This document shows, in pieces, positions 36,001-46,764 of a DNA stretch of 64,000 bases. Below the pieces are notes generated by a model. The model did no database searches. It worked only from the letters and a program-made list of their open reading frames with translations, and was not told the origin of the DNA. Each line of letters begins with the position of its first letter. The first letter of the stretch is position 1. A program made the position numbers and the translations under genes. The DNA is from Brachyhypopomus gauderio (lineage: Eukaryota; Chordata; Actinopteri; Gymnotiformes; Hypopomidae): contig NC_135222.1 in the NCBI RefSeq assembly GCF_052324685.1, positions 17,059,873 through 17,123,872 of the forward strand, in the 5' to 3' direction.

Positions 36001-37702
36001 TGTACCTGTATAGTACAGTCTCAGTTCTGGGGTGTGTGGTGTACCTGTATAGTACAGTCTCAGTGCTGGGGTGTGTAGTGTACCTGTATAGTACAGTCTC
36101 AGTTCTGGGGTGTGTGATGTACCTGTATAGGACAGTGTAAGTGCTGGGGTGTGTAGTGTACCTGTATAGTACAGTCTCAGTGCTGAGGTGTGTACTGTAC
36201 CTGTAAAGTACAGTCTCAGTGCTGGGGTGTGTAGTGTACCTGTATAGTACAGTCTCAGTGCTGGGATGTGTAGTGTACCTGTATAGTACAGTCTCAGTGC
36301 TGGGATGTGTAGTGTACCTGTATAGTACAGTCTCGGTGCTGGGATGTGTAGTGTACCTGTATAGTACAGTCTCGGTGCTGGGATGTGTAGTGTACCTGTA
36401 TAGTACAGTCTCAGTGCTGGGATGTGTAGTGTACCTGTATAGTACAGTCTCAGTGCTGGGGTGTGTAGTGTACCTGTATAGTACAGTCTCGGTGCTGGGA
36501 TGTGTACTGTACCTGTAAAGTACATAAGTAAGTGTCATGCCTCTGCCTGCCTCTGACTCCACCCACTCTAAAGACACAGAGATGCCACAGTCTTTTGCAT
36601 CATCTCCCAGTAGCTCCAGATGCTTTGGGAACACAAAGAAGTCTTCGGCCTCTTGAGGATTTTCAAGCTCTTTTTTCACATCTGGAAAACATAGTGACAC
36701 AGATACAAGGACATGTAATCATCAAGCATTAATTTCCACACTAATCTACACTAACATCATCGTTGTGGTTGCACAAAGACCAGCATACTTGTATCCTACC
36801 AGCATCAGTGAGGCCAGCTCGGGCTGCTCCAGGGCTGCTGGGTATCTGTGTTTGATCTTCTGGAGATGGACACGTCTTCTCCATGTGCTCCAGCTTCACC
36901 ACCACCACCTCCAGCTCTGTCTGCAAGGCCACGTATCCGGCACAGAAGGCCACGTGTGACACGTTCCAGCTGGGAACGTGGAGGATGACGAGCATTTCGA
37001 AGTCCAGCACAGCCAGCCGCGTGCTCAGCTCCTGCCTCTTCAGGCTGAACACCGCCGAGCTCCTGGAGCAGCCGACCAGCAGGTCTCCCGTCAGGGCGCA
37101 GCACGCCATGCACTGAGGGGGCTCGGACAGTGGCATCTCGATGATCTCCATCTGCTCCTTTGGAGCTCCACGCAGCGACGAGCCGCGCAGGAAGTGTCCG
37201 AGGAGACGCACGCCGATGCGGGTCTTCTCAGAAGCCTGATAGCGCCAGTTGGTGTAGGCCCGGAGGTAGGTGGCGCTGTTTCTCTCCTCAATAGTAACTA
37301 GATAGTCCCCTGGCAGGAGAAAAAAAAAACACATCACAGCTAGTCATAACAAATGAAAGGTGTAGCAAGACTGTTTGAACTGGCTGAATGTATGAGGGGC
37401 AGGACCTCTGTTTGGGCAACAGTTGTGGCACAAAAAAATATTTTTTTTGTAAATACTATTTTTAAAAACAAAAGTTAGTTCTCACCTATTTGACTGTACA
37501 GAATACTACGGACTGCACCCATAGTAGAAAAACGACAGATGAGAGGGCAGCCATCGTCCTGCATCTGGTACGCCTCGATCTTGCATCCTCCGCCCGACAC
37601 CACGAACACGGCACCTCCTCCACAACACACCACACCGGGCTCTTGGGCCGTGGGCACTATGTTCTGGGAAGCGAAGGGGTGGCAGTTGTACACATGAACC
37701 AT
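28206..37702 (-). CDS. hps3: HPS3, BLOC-2 complex subunit
   Basis: Seventeen exons, as in human (minus strand, 5' to 3'): 37486-37702, 36800-37309, 36513-36681, 34616-34698, 34300-34486, 34019-34100, 33720-33871, 32001-32103, 31657-31844, 30964-31150, 30481-30714, 30129-30314, 29777-29968, 29543-29650, 29031-29237, 28711-28798, 28206-28429. Phases close to 1038 residues (human 1004). Matches to human HPS3 include the MV-YN-HPF start, [52 protein letters not shown] and PELC-RI. The human clathrin-box region LLDFE reads VLDFE (residues 173-177). HPS3 with HPS5 and HPS6 forms BLOC-2, which directs cargo to melanosomes and other lysosome-related organelles. Introns 4 and 9 appear to be GC-AG. Exon 3 ends in a large donor-carrying array, and the C-terminus carries a new repeat tail. 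Confidence 0.95.
28232..28325 (-). repeat. Coding 12-bp repeat encoding HGQS at the HPS3 C-terminus
   Basis: Seven copies of a 12-bp unit (cacggccaatca on the coding strand) give [12 protein letters not shown] and variants after the conserved ECCLR, followed by YAHIVLEGE and the stop. Human HPS3 ends shortly after the equivalent of ECC. The unit also carries CCAAT on the coding strand. Confidence 0.88.
29290..29542 (-). repeat. 35-bp repeat starting at the hps3 exon 14 donor
   Basis: On the transcribed strand exon 14 ends CTCCAG, and the intron opens directly into two exact 35-bp copies beginning GTCTGTAACATTACAG and ending GGTCACAG. About five more diverged copies follow. Every junction recreates CACAG|GTCTG, similar to the native donor. 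Confidence 0.85.
29971..30054. repeat. (CA)n microsatellite at the hps3 exon 13 acceptor
   Basis: On the transcribed strand this is (GT)n ending immediately at TGTGTCAG, the exon 13 acceptor (29968 is the first exon base). It therefore replaces the usual polypyrimidine tract by alternating GT. Confidence 0.9.
32104..33719. other. hps3 intron 7 with an unclassified stretch
   Basis: The part from about 32150 to 33070 has balanced base composition and scattered short open frames on both strands, unlike neighbouring AT-rich introns. This may be a decayed element, but I see no ends, motif or family. Confidence 0.3.
33642..33712. repeat. 32-bp duplication next to the hps3 exon 7 donor
   Basis: Two and a bit copies of a unit containing gtcagctcgtctcaggcgtt, ending 7 bp from the exon 7 donor (exon edge 33720). 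Confidence 0.85.
34780..36520 (-). repeat. 39-bp minisatellite amplifying the hps3 exon 3 donor
   Basis: About 44 units of 39 bp. On the transcribed strand each contains CTGTACTATACAG|GTACAC, a copy of the exon 3 boundary CTTTACAG|GTACAG at 36513/36512. The unit equals 13 codons and stays open in the exon 3 frame (repeat peptide [13 protein letters not shown]). Larger periods of 390-429 bp (10-11 units) show block duplication. The array occupies nearly the whole of intron 3, and exon 4 starts at 34698. Confidence 0.95.
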
Positions 37703-38664
37703 GTTTGAGGGTGGAGGCGGACTTCACTACCGCACACACCGACGTCCGCGGGGCATAACGTTACATGTTTAACCTTTCAGTTAGACGCTTAATAAACATC
37801 ACATGCTTTGCCGTCTTGTGATGATCAGGCAAAAAAAATTTTGCATAGCTGTAGAGCTTCACGGCGCCGCCTTTGCGTTAATGCAAACGTAACTTTTTTT
37901 ATTAAACGCTTTAATGAGAAATAACACTAACGCGGTTTAGGTTAGAGATGAAAATTGAAAGCAAATAGTTGCGTCGCTGGATGTCAAACTTCCTGTAGAT
38001 GGGACGTTTCGGGGCGTGGCTCCCAGAGACAGTTCTCTGATTGGTTGGTTCCCCTGTCAATTAAACTAACTTTATTTTATTTAATTACTCGTACTAACTA
38101 CATTACACACAAAAAAGAAACAAACGTACATCCCCAGTGTGCTCGGCTCTTAGTGATTGCTGTTGCTCACATTTAGAGCTCAAAGTATTATTATTTTTAT
38201 TAAAGCGACACCAACGCTACTGTTCACCGAGTCCCGCCCTCGCTCAGTGTTGCCAGATTGGGCAGTTAGTCGCCAAATGGGCGTCATTTTCTTTAGCCGG
38301 GGAATGTGATTTGGCGGATGGACATTTGGGCTGATTTGTCCTAATTGTTGGGCGTTTTTACATGTAAAATCATTATTATTAATGAATCATCTTAAATAAC
38401 GAATAAACATACCTTCGCCCCACACTGAGTTGTCAAAACTTCCATTGTTAATCCTGTTTATTCAGTGATGAGTGACGATTTCACACGCTCCAGTTATCCA
38501 TCATGCTAATCATTTAGCCTCCCGTTTGGCTCTCATAAACCCCAATGAACATACCAAGCAAGCTACTGAAAAGAATCTGGAAAAGTATCTCTGATCATGA
38601 AGCCATAACTCTGCTATCAGAGGATGCAAACTATCACAAACCTTTTTGACCTTTACCAGGATGT

Positions 38665-39220
38665 GAATGGAGCACTGTGTAGTGAGCAGCGTGTAGTGAG
38701 TTCTGTGTAGTGAGCTATGTGTTGAAAGGAGTCTGTAGTGAGCACTGCGTAGTGGGCATTGTGTAGTGAGCTATGTGTTGTGAGGAGTGTGTAAGAGTAC
38801 TGTGAGGTGAGTACTGTGTATTGAGCTCTGTGTTGTGAGCAGTGTGTAGTGAGCAGTGTGTAGTGAGCTCTGTGGAGGGAGCTCTGTGTAGTGAGCAATG
38901 TGTAGTGAGCTTTGTGGAGTGAGCTCTGTGTAGTGACCTCTGTGAAGTGAGCAGTGTGTAGTGGGTACTGTGAGGTGAATACTGTAAATTGAGCTCTGTG
39001 TAGTGAGTTCTGTCTTGTGAACAGTGTGTAGTGAGCTCTGCATTGTGAGCACTGTGTAGTGAGCTCTGTGGAGTGAGCTCTAGAGTGAGCTATATGTTTT
39101 GAGCAGTGTGTGTAGTGAGTACTGTGAGGTGAGCACTGTAGTGAGCACTGTGTAGTGAATGCTGTGTAGTGAGTTCCCCTATGTAGTCAGCACTGTGTAG
39201 TGAGTACTGTAGCGAATGCT
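38665..39220. repeat. Degenerate tandem repeat of agtgagctctgtgt-like units
   Basis: About 28 imperfect units of roughly 19-20 bp with alternating agtgagcactgtgt and agtgagctctgtgt forms. The short minus-strand open frames rich in HYTLLTTQSS are products of this repeat. Confidence 0.85.
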
Positions 39221-39611
39221 GTGCAGCACTGTGCAGACTTTTCCTGTGCACAAGATGGAAAGGAAAAATTATAGTGTCCATGACAACCAGTGTTGCTACA
39301 GATGTAGTTTCAGCACATCAGTGAATGTTATATATGTTGATAACATATATATGTTATATATGTAATATAAAGTAATGTATTGCAGGTTGTGAAGGTAGTG
39401 CAGTTTGGTGGGTTCTGAACAGTTGGCTGCAAACCACTTAAGAAATCTGATTATTTTTTTGCTTATTATCTATTTTGCACTTTAATTATGTGTAGTGTTT
39501 GATATGAGCTAGCTACATTAGAAACACAATTTCTTGAATTCTTAATGTGTTTGCTCTAAATGTTTTATTTAATTGTTTGAATATTTTACTGTTTTACTTA
39601 TACACACAGTA

Positions 39612-39960
39612 TATCACGGTGACAGCTCTGGACCCCTCCTTGTGGGCGTGTCGGTACGTTGTCTGCGTCTAGTTATGTCCATGTTTGTAGTTCCGTGGGT
39701 GTGGGTTGTTTGTGAGCGTGTTCGTGGGCTCTGGTCTCGACTATGCCTTGTCACGTGATCACGAGGTGTAGGGTTCTACACCTATTTAATGTGCGTTCGC
39801 GCAATGTCTCGTGCTCGTCTTTGTCTAAAGCTCGTGCCTTGTGAGTGTTCTGTGTAAGAGTGCTTGCGCTATCCGAGCTGCACTTTATTCGTTGTGCACC
39901 TATAAACGTTGTATGTCTGAAGTTACCCGCTCGTCGTGCCTGCCTCCTCCTACCGTAACA
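39612..39960 (+). mobile_element. Solo LTR fossil (LTR retroelement family A)
   Basis: A roughly 350-bp unit with TG...CA-type ends, alignable along its length with the element at 56434-56772 (opposite strand) and in part with 58007-58183. No internal coding region adjoins it, so it reads as a solo LTR. I cannot assign the superfamily from the LTR alone. Moderately old, judging by visible divergence from its relative. Confidence 0.75.
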
Positions 39961-40157
39961 CAATAGGAATAATGTCATGTTAGCAACGAGGAATTTCATA
40001 CAATTTACCGGATTTAATAAAACAGGGATTAAACAATACAGTGATTAAACAATGCAATATGATACAATATGAATATTTTAATACACAATTAAAATATTGT
40101 ATTTAGGCGACATGCCATATATATTGGATGATTATCTGCAAATAAAAGTTTTAAATC

Positions 40158-40223
<66 letters not shown>
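40158..40223. repeat. (TTA)n microsatellite
   Basis: About 22 TTA triplets just downstream of the first fetuin gene. Confidence 0.95.
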
Positions 40224-40229
<6 letters not shown>

Positions 40230-40271
40230 AATTATTTCTATGACACTTGTTTTTGGGCCTGTACATTTTGC

Positions 40272-41853
40272 TCACTGATCTAATTTTCTTATTCCCACAG
40301 AATGACTTCTGCTCCCAGGGCAGTTATAGGTGGATGGTTGGGCTCTGGAGAAGAATTGATTGTTTTTAGGGGACAGAACACGAACTGTCCCACGGATGTT
40401 TGCACCATCAAGCATCATAGCTCGTACACTGGCCTGGCCATGGTGCTCCTGCGTGTCTTGTTCAGGCTGCAATGCATGATAACACACCATTCATATAACA
40501 CAGCCCTGAGAGTACTTGGCTCATAAAGATTTTATAGTAGAATAATACACTACTAACACATAAAGAAAACATACCAGTTTAAAGAATGAACAGGTGACGT
40601 CTATGTAAGTTTTTGGAATATGCATATTTTCAACATGTGATCCAGTGCAGCTGCCCTTTGTCTTAAGAAAATATGTTTAGTAAACAATGTGCTTAATAGT
40701 TTCTCATTTTATTCTGTTATTTATATAGTTTGCCTTTTACTTACAGATGTTTCATTCTGTGGCAGGCATTCATTTGCACCAGATGTGTTGTTAACACAGT
40801 CTGCCCTCTGTATGGTGAAGTCCACAAAGTATGCTGGACCAACAACCCACTGTCAAATTGAATAGTCATAGGATGTAACTGGAAACGATTCCAATTTTAA
40901 ATGGTTACATTTAACAGAAAGTGATTTTATCAGACCTGCATCTTAGCTCCTGTTATGTTGAGGAGAATAGAGTAATTGGATGGGTTTTCAGTGTTGAATT
41001 TTTTAAGTGAAGCCTGTACAGCTTTTGCTGCGTTGGTGTTGTTTAGGTCCACTGCTACAGGGCAGTCTGGGCATGAGTCCAGTATATCTCTAGGTAACGC
41101 TGGAATAAAGAAAGATTTTTTAAATCAGCATATGTTACATTTTGATCTTGACTTCAAATGGCTATTCAGTGAATTTTGCCTCATTACAGAACCACAACTC
41201 ACCTTGTTGGATGGTGCAACTGTACTTCTGAATATTGCTGGTGTTGTTCTGAATGGAAACAAATATTTCACATTTTCCAAAGACCTAGAAGAAAGAGAGA
41301 CGTCGACACATCAGCATTATAGCAGAACTCTGTTGACAACTCGTGTTTACCTACATGTGTGTGTGTGTGTATTTTTTTTACAAGGCGAACTTACAGGAAC
41401 ATATCCAAAGCCCTTTACTTCACATGACTTCCATTTCCTCCTGCTGATCACATGACACTTTGTCTCCAGAACATCTACGGTCAAATGTAAAAGGTCCCCA
41501 CCTCCCTCCTATGGAGACATAAACAGCTGAGCAAGTCTGCTGACTCCAAATTAAACACTGGTGTCAGATTCCTTCGAATATTTCATTTCAGTATCAGGTT
41601 TTGATCGCTTCACTGCAAGCACACAAGCCCAGAGGGAACTTTATCAACATTATCTCACTTTTGCCACTTTCGTGACATCATACAGCCTGTTCAGTGAGAA
41701 GATGTAGCCGTCTTTCCTGTGAAGATTGAGCTGGTCCAGTGAGTCCTCTGCCACCTTCAACACTGTGGGATCCAGGCAGCCTATTTGCACAGGAGACGTA
41801 GTGACATGCTGAGAGAAAAGAAATATGAGTGACAGTAAGATGATCTCCGGCAT
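40272..41853 (-). CDS. Fetuin-A/AHSG-like protein, copy 1
   Basis: Seven exons: 41659-41853, 41395-41508, 41203-41284, 40936-41099, 40745-40849, 40575-40661, 40272-40466; 313 residues. Signal peptide ([13 protein letters not shown]), then two cystatin-like domains (about residues 20-130 and 131-249) and a 64-residue tail ending with the [10 protein letters not shown] motif that corresponds to CPGRIRH of mammalian fetuin-A. Landmarks: [33 protein letters not shown] (Cys140), KGSCTGSH. An upstream in-frame ATG at 41883 would spoil the signal peptide, so 41853 is preferred. Known family role: liver-secreted plasma glycoprotein binding calcium phosphate and inhibiting some metalloproteases. Divergence from copy 2 is clear although exon structure and phases are identical. 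Confidence 0.9.
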
Positions 41854-41920
41854 TTTCACAAAGCAATCTGTGTAAGTGAGCATTCAGGGATGACTCCACT
41901 CTGACCTTAAGCAGCGTGTT

Positions 41921-41926
41921 CTTATA
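41921..41926 (-). promoter_or_regulatory. Likely TATA box of fetuin copy 1
   Basis: TATAAG on the minus strand, about 70 bp upstream of the chosen start codon at 41853; spacing suits a liver-type TATA promoter with a short 5' UTR. Confidence 0.5.
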
Positions 41927-42119
41927 CCCACACAGTGTTTGGAAAAATGACGTAGCATAAATTTCACGTGTCGCAATTCACTGTTTCATAGGAGAGACTT
42001 AGCTCAACTTTACTTCACACTTTTAGTTTAAGAAAGACTTTGAAAGCAACATCAGTTACATCAGAGGCTCTGCCTTCTCTTGATAATGTCTGCTTGCTCT
42101 TCACATACGAAGTAACAAT

Positions 42120-42330
42120 ATTTATTTTGATTGTTTGACTGCAAACACACCAGACCTGAGGAACATTTATTAGCACTTCATGTGGCATCATACAGTGTGT
42201 TGAGTGAGATGTAACTTTCTTCTTGTGGAGACTGAGGGGTCTTCAGCACAACGGTGTCCATGCACAACATAACCACTACTGCGACACCCTGACGTTATGA
42301 AAGTATAACACAATCTGCATCATTTTCACA
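42120..42330 (-). pseudogene. Relic first exon of an extra fetuin gene
   Basis: On the minus strand the text around 42323 (FVKM, as before the start of copy 1), then a DPTVL-like stretch near 42270, and SYISLNTLYDAT-like sequence near 42190 matches exon 1 of copy 1. The match continues into intron 1: the segment with gttcctcaggtctggtgtgt and tttgcagtcaaac parallels the same place in copy 1. A deletion removes the middle of the exon, stops are present, and the GT donor is lost. No later exons were found, so this is a decayed tandem duplicate. Confidence 0.75.
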
Positions 42331-44735
42331 AATATTTCTGGCAGTTGCGGAGAAGATGCAGATTTGATTGTTAGACAGTAAACTTTAAACACTGAACTTT
42401 GCCCCACTGATAAACAGCAGCAAATGCTTATGCTTATGCAACAGTAGTTAACAGTGATTCTGCAGAGATCAGCACTTGTTTGAGTAGCCAATCATTTAAT
42501 GACAACCACAGTTTTGTGTAAACTTGACACTCGTTTTTGAAGTAATAAATAATAAACAAATTATGAATAATTATAGTAGTAGTATAGTCTTATAGTCTAA
42601 TAATACAATTCTTTGTTGACTTGTGGAATCTGGAAATATGTTTTTCTACAGACTTGTTTGCTTTCAAAGGATTGTTTGAATTGTATTGTTTGTATTCCAC
42701 TTCCCAATCATATTCCTCCACACAGCATGAGAATAATATCATTCTAATTGAATGGCATAATCACTACAACACATTATGAAATTACATGAAATTACACCAG
42801 TTACCATGGAGAGGTAGTGTAGGCTAAAACATTAACTAAAACTCATCTAGAAGTATTGGTACTTCAAGGAAATAAACACCAAACAGTAGCTTGAGGAGTA
42901 AGTACTAAATACCTAAATACTTGAGCAGTGAACAAGTCGAGGCTGTGTGACTCTGGGGATCTGTGAGGAGATAACAGTAAGTGTGTGATTCAGATCTGTA
43001 CATGCTCAGTGCTCAGAGCAATCCACAGAAATGCAATAGCGCCATCTCTTGACTTGCTTTAACATCACATTAAACAAAATGTATTACAAAATGTATTAGA
43101 ATAGTTCTAATATTAACATCAAATATGGTGAGTGACTCTTTTTATTTTAGGTCGTAATAGAGACAGTTCACCATCCCCTACACTGTCCCTTGCTTTGAGA
43201 GACATCTCCAGACTAGGTACTAGGCTCATACAAGGCTAATAAATATTTTACATCCTGTACGGTCTCTGGTCTTACATAAGGAAGTCCTGCGCCCGATATG
43301 TGTAGTGTCTAGCCTGTGTTTGTCCGATTCAGTGCAAATCATCTCTGTTAAGTTTCTGTCACTATTCATGTCTATGTGGGTGGGTGTTTAAAGTTATAAG
43401 TGTTGTTTAAAGTGTTGTTTAGCAAATCCAAAGTTGGGAAGTTGCAGGCTTCAGAGAATGGTGTTGGGTGAGGCCTGTTCACTTCTGGTCTCCAAGACTG
43501 GTGATGAAGTCTGTTCAAGATGTCCGTCTTCTTCTGCTATTTCCAGAACTCCCATGAGAGCTTATGGATCATCTGGTATTGATGTCTGTCTGGACTGTCC
43601 TGACAATAGTATAGATTCCTTCTGCATCCTCTATGGTTCTGTTGCTTGTGTTACAAGACAGTATTCAGGTGTGGTTGTTCTGAGGCGACCACATGGTTTC
43701 ACCTGTCTGTTTCACCTGTTCTTTTTCAGTACCAGTATTCATCCTCTTCTAATTAATTGATGATACTGGACTGCATTTAACATTTCAGTTGGAAAATACG
43801 GAGCCCACGACAATCGCAGGGGTGCACAGAGGTGCACAGAGCACCCATTTTACTCACCGCTATCTGAACATCAAGGCATTTTAGAGCATACATTTATTTA
43901 CTGTTTAGAACATACTAGTTGTCAGTACTTTAGCATTCTGCAATATTAAATTGCTCCCCCATCAAAAGCCTGATAAACTTTATTGTTATTAAGTGAAGGG
44001 AGTGATGGGAGTGATGGGAGTGAAGGGAGTGATGGGAGTGATGGGAGTGAAGGGAGTGAAGGGAGTGAAGGGAGTGATGTGAGTGATGGGAGTGAAGGGA
44101 GTGATGTGAGTGATGGGAGTGATGGGAGTGATGGGAGTGAAGGGAGTGAAGGGAGTGATGGGAGTGATGGGAGTGATGGGAGTGAAGGGAGTGAAGGGAG
44201 TGATGTGAGTGATGGGAGTGAAGGGAGTGAAGGGAGTGAAGGGAGTGATGTGAGTGATGGGAGTGATGGGAGTGATGGGAGTGAAGGGAGTGAAGGGAGT
44301 GATGGGAGTGATGGGAGTGATGGGAGTGAAGGGAGTGATGGGAGTGATGGGAGTGATGGGAGTGAAGGGAGTGAAGGGAGTGATGTGAGTGATGGGAGTG
44401 ATGGGAGTGATGGGAGTGATGGGAGTGAAGGGAGTGATGGGAGTGATGGGAGTGAAGGGAGTGATGGGAGTGATGGGAGTGAAGGGAATGGAAGGAATGT
44501 GCAGACAGGATGTTTGTATTGCCACTACTGTTTGATAATATTTAGGTACATGGAAATGTGTATGAATAAAATTAATTGCTGCTCACTACTTACTGTTATT
44601 AGCTTCTATGTTGTATTAGTTTGGATATCTTATCTGTTTATTTTGCTGTTGCTTGCTGGGATGTAAGAATGAAACCCAGAAAACTGAAAATGTTGCTACT
44701 GTAAATTAAGGGATATTCATGATAAAAGTATGATG
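42331..44735. other. Spacer between fetuin copies 1 and 2
   Basis: AT-rich sequence without recognised exons. It holds an unassigned 108-residue plus-strand open frame (43434-43760) and a 9-bp repeat array (43995-44490). Confidence 0.5.
43995..44490. repeat. 9-bp minisatellite gggagtgat/gggagtgaa
   Basis: About 55 units of 9 bp in which the last base alternates t/a in a non-random-looking order. The unit is a multiple of 3, so a Gly-Ser-Asp/Glu frame runs through; it is not a gene. Confidence 0.95.
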
Positions 44736-44740
44736 CAGTA

Positions 44741-44746
44741 TTTATT
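44741..44746 (-). promoter_or_regulatory. Polyadenylation signal of fetuin copy 2
   Basis: AATAAA on the minus strand 75 bp after the stop codon at 44821. Confidence 0.65.
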
Positions 44747-44820
44747 TATAGTGCTTCTCGACCGTGAAAGCACGTGATATGTGAGAACACGTGACATGTG
44801 AGAACACGTGACGTGTTGCT

Positions 44821-46764
44821 TCACAGTCTCAGTGCTCTGAGTCCTAGAGAATGTCTCTTTATTCCAGGGCAGTTTTTAGCAGCTGCTGGAGCTCTGGGAG
44901 GCAACGGGACGGGTGGAGGTGGGGCCACCAGCACTGATCCAGAGGCCGTGTGGGCGGGTGGAGGTCTTTCAGTCGGTGTCTGGCTGATAGCATCATGGCG
45001 TTCCTCAGGTGTAGTAGTCAGCTGCAGTTCACCAACACCACAGTTACTCCATCACATTCCACCCCAAACTACTTCAAACGTCCATAACCCATATGAGAGG
45101 GGAACTTACTGGTTGTTTATAGATTGAACAGTTGACTTCTATAGGAATTTTGGTCTCAGGGTTGTTGTCATTGGTAATGTGGGATCCAGTACAAAAACCC
45201 TTTGCCTGAAAGAGATGACAGACACGTCCAGATGTGATGTTTTCTGTGGAGTGTGTAAGTATGGTAAGAGAATTAATTGCAGGCATTTATGTATAGATAA
45301 TTTTGTTATACATAATACCCACAGACTCGTCGTCCTTCGGGTGACACTGGGTGAAGTCAACATTAGCCGAGGCTTTAACACAGTCTGTCTCCTGTATGGT
45401 GAACTCCACAAAGTAGGCTGGACCCACCACCCACTGTGGTGATGATAAAGTGAACATGTGAGTGAATGCCCATGTGAAGTGTAAAGATGCTGGAAGGCTG
45501 GGGTGGAGGGCGGGGCTAGAGGGCGTGGCTGAAGCCTACCTGCATACTCGCAGCAGTTATGCTCAGGAGAGTAAAGTAGTTGGGCATGTTTGACTCTTTA
45601 TTGAATTTTTGTAGAGAAAGATTTGCTGTTTCTGCTACAATTGGCTCATTCTGACTCTCTGCTGTTGGGCAGTCTGGACAACTTTCAACTATGGCAACGG
45701 CAGGGACTGAAAGAGAGAATTCCATTTGTTAGTTTAACAAAAAAAACAAACTGCATTTATTAATTAGTGTTATTCACACTACACAACTACAGTTACAGTG
45801 TCACGCTCTAACCACAACTACACAACTACAGTTATGGTGACACTGTGACCACAACTACAGTGTTACACTCTAACCACAGCTACACAACTACAGTTAGTGT
45901 CATGCTCTAACCACAGTTACACAAATACAGTTCGTGTCACGCTCTAACCAAAGATACACAGGTACAGTTCTAACCACAGCTGCACAACTACAGTTATAGT
46001 GTTGCTCTTCACCTTGCTGGATGACACAGTTGAAGTTACGGAGAGTAACATTGGGCTGAATGGTGATGAGTGCCTCACATGTTCCAAAGACCTGATTTAG
46101 ACAGGACATTTAGACAGGAAGTTTAGACAGGACATTTAGACAGGAGATGGTCATGAAGATGGCCAGTTATTTTATGATTTTCATTTACTTTCCAATTTGT
46201 TAAAGTGACCATCCTCCTAAGATGGTTTTTCCTGTGATATAGTATAGATAATTATATTAGCTCTGGTGGTAAACATTGCTGTGTGAGAACTTACAGGAAC
46301 ATCTCCAACACCCTTTACTTCACACGACTTCCATTTCCTTCTGCTGATCACATGACACTTTGTCTCCAAAACATCTATCGTTAGGTAGAGGTTATCAGCT
46401 CCATCCTATAGACAGAACCGTTTAGTCTGCACCCATGGCGTACCACGTCACATATCATAAAATACATTAACTACATTAGGGACCCTTCACATTAATACTT
46501 TTTGTGGACATTGATTTTTTTTACTAATAAAAGATTTCTGCTCAGACCTCATCACAATCTCACCAAACTCACCTTGTCCTCTTGCATGACGTCGTAGACT
46601 CTGTTCAGGGAGAAGATGTAGCCCTGAAGGCGGAGTGCGTTGATCTGGTCCAACACCACTTCAGCTGCCTGCACGACAGACGGCGCCAGGCAACCCGCCG
46701 TGTCCGGGGTCGCGCCGCCCCGCACACACAAACACAGCAGCACCACAACCAAGAACCACACCAT
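44821..46764 (-). CDS. Fetuin-A/AHSG-like protein, copy 2
   Basis: Seven exons: 46573-46764, 46295-46405, 46013-46091, 45540-45706, 45323-45433, 45110-45205, 44821-45021; 318 residues. Signal peptide from [14 protein letters not shown], then two cystatin-like domains. Landmarks: [36 protein letters not shown] (Cys137), [25 protein letters not shown]. The tail is proline-rich and ends [10 protein letters not shown], the fetuin-A C-terminal motif. Exon phases (0,0,1,0,0,0) equal those of the other four genes. An in-frame ATG 25 codons upstream is ignored because it precedes a clean signal peptide. Best guess: ahsg ortholog or co-ortholog with copy 1. Confidence 0.9.
45779..46000. repeat. Tandem repeat in intron 3 of fetuin copy 2
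   Basis: Five to six imperfect units of about 40 bp containing ctctaaccacaactacacaa and ctacagttatagtg. Confidence 0.8.

Larger units (their letters stand above)
37703..40271. other. Region between hps3 promoter and the first fetuin gene
   Basis: 37703-38350 is the hps3 upstream region with several CpGs and no TATA box, fitting a housekeeping-type promoter. It is followed by a degenerate 19-20 bp repeat array, an LTR fossil and a (TTA)n tract, listed separately. No exon found. Confidence 0.55.

Noticed and set aside
34454-36700. Open frames of about 750 and 580 residues on the minus strand as separate repeat-protein genes
   Set aside because: They are the two phases of the 39-bp array in hps3 intron 3; only the frame continuous with exon 3 is of interest, and it belongs to hps3.
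43434-43760. 108-residue plus-strand open frame with several cysteines
   Set aside because: Not simple repeat, but no splice-compatible neighbours or recognised family on either strand; too weak to call a gene.
43983-44666. Gly-Ser-Asp/Glu repeat protein of 227 residues
   Set aside because: Direct product of a 9-bp simple repeat; the non-repeat end has no recognisable domain.
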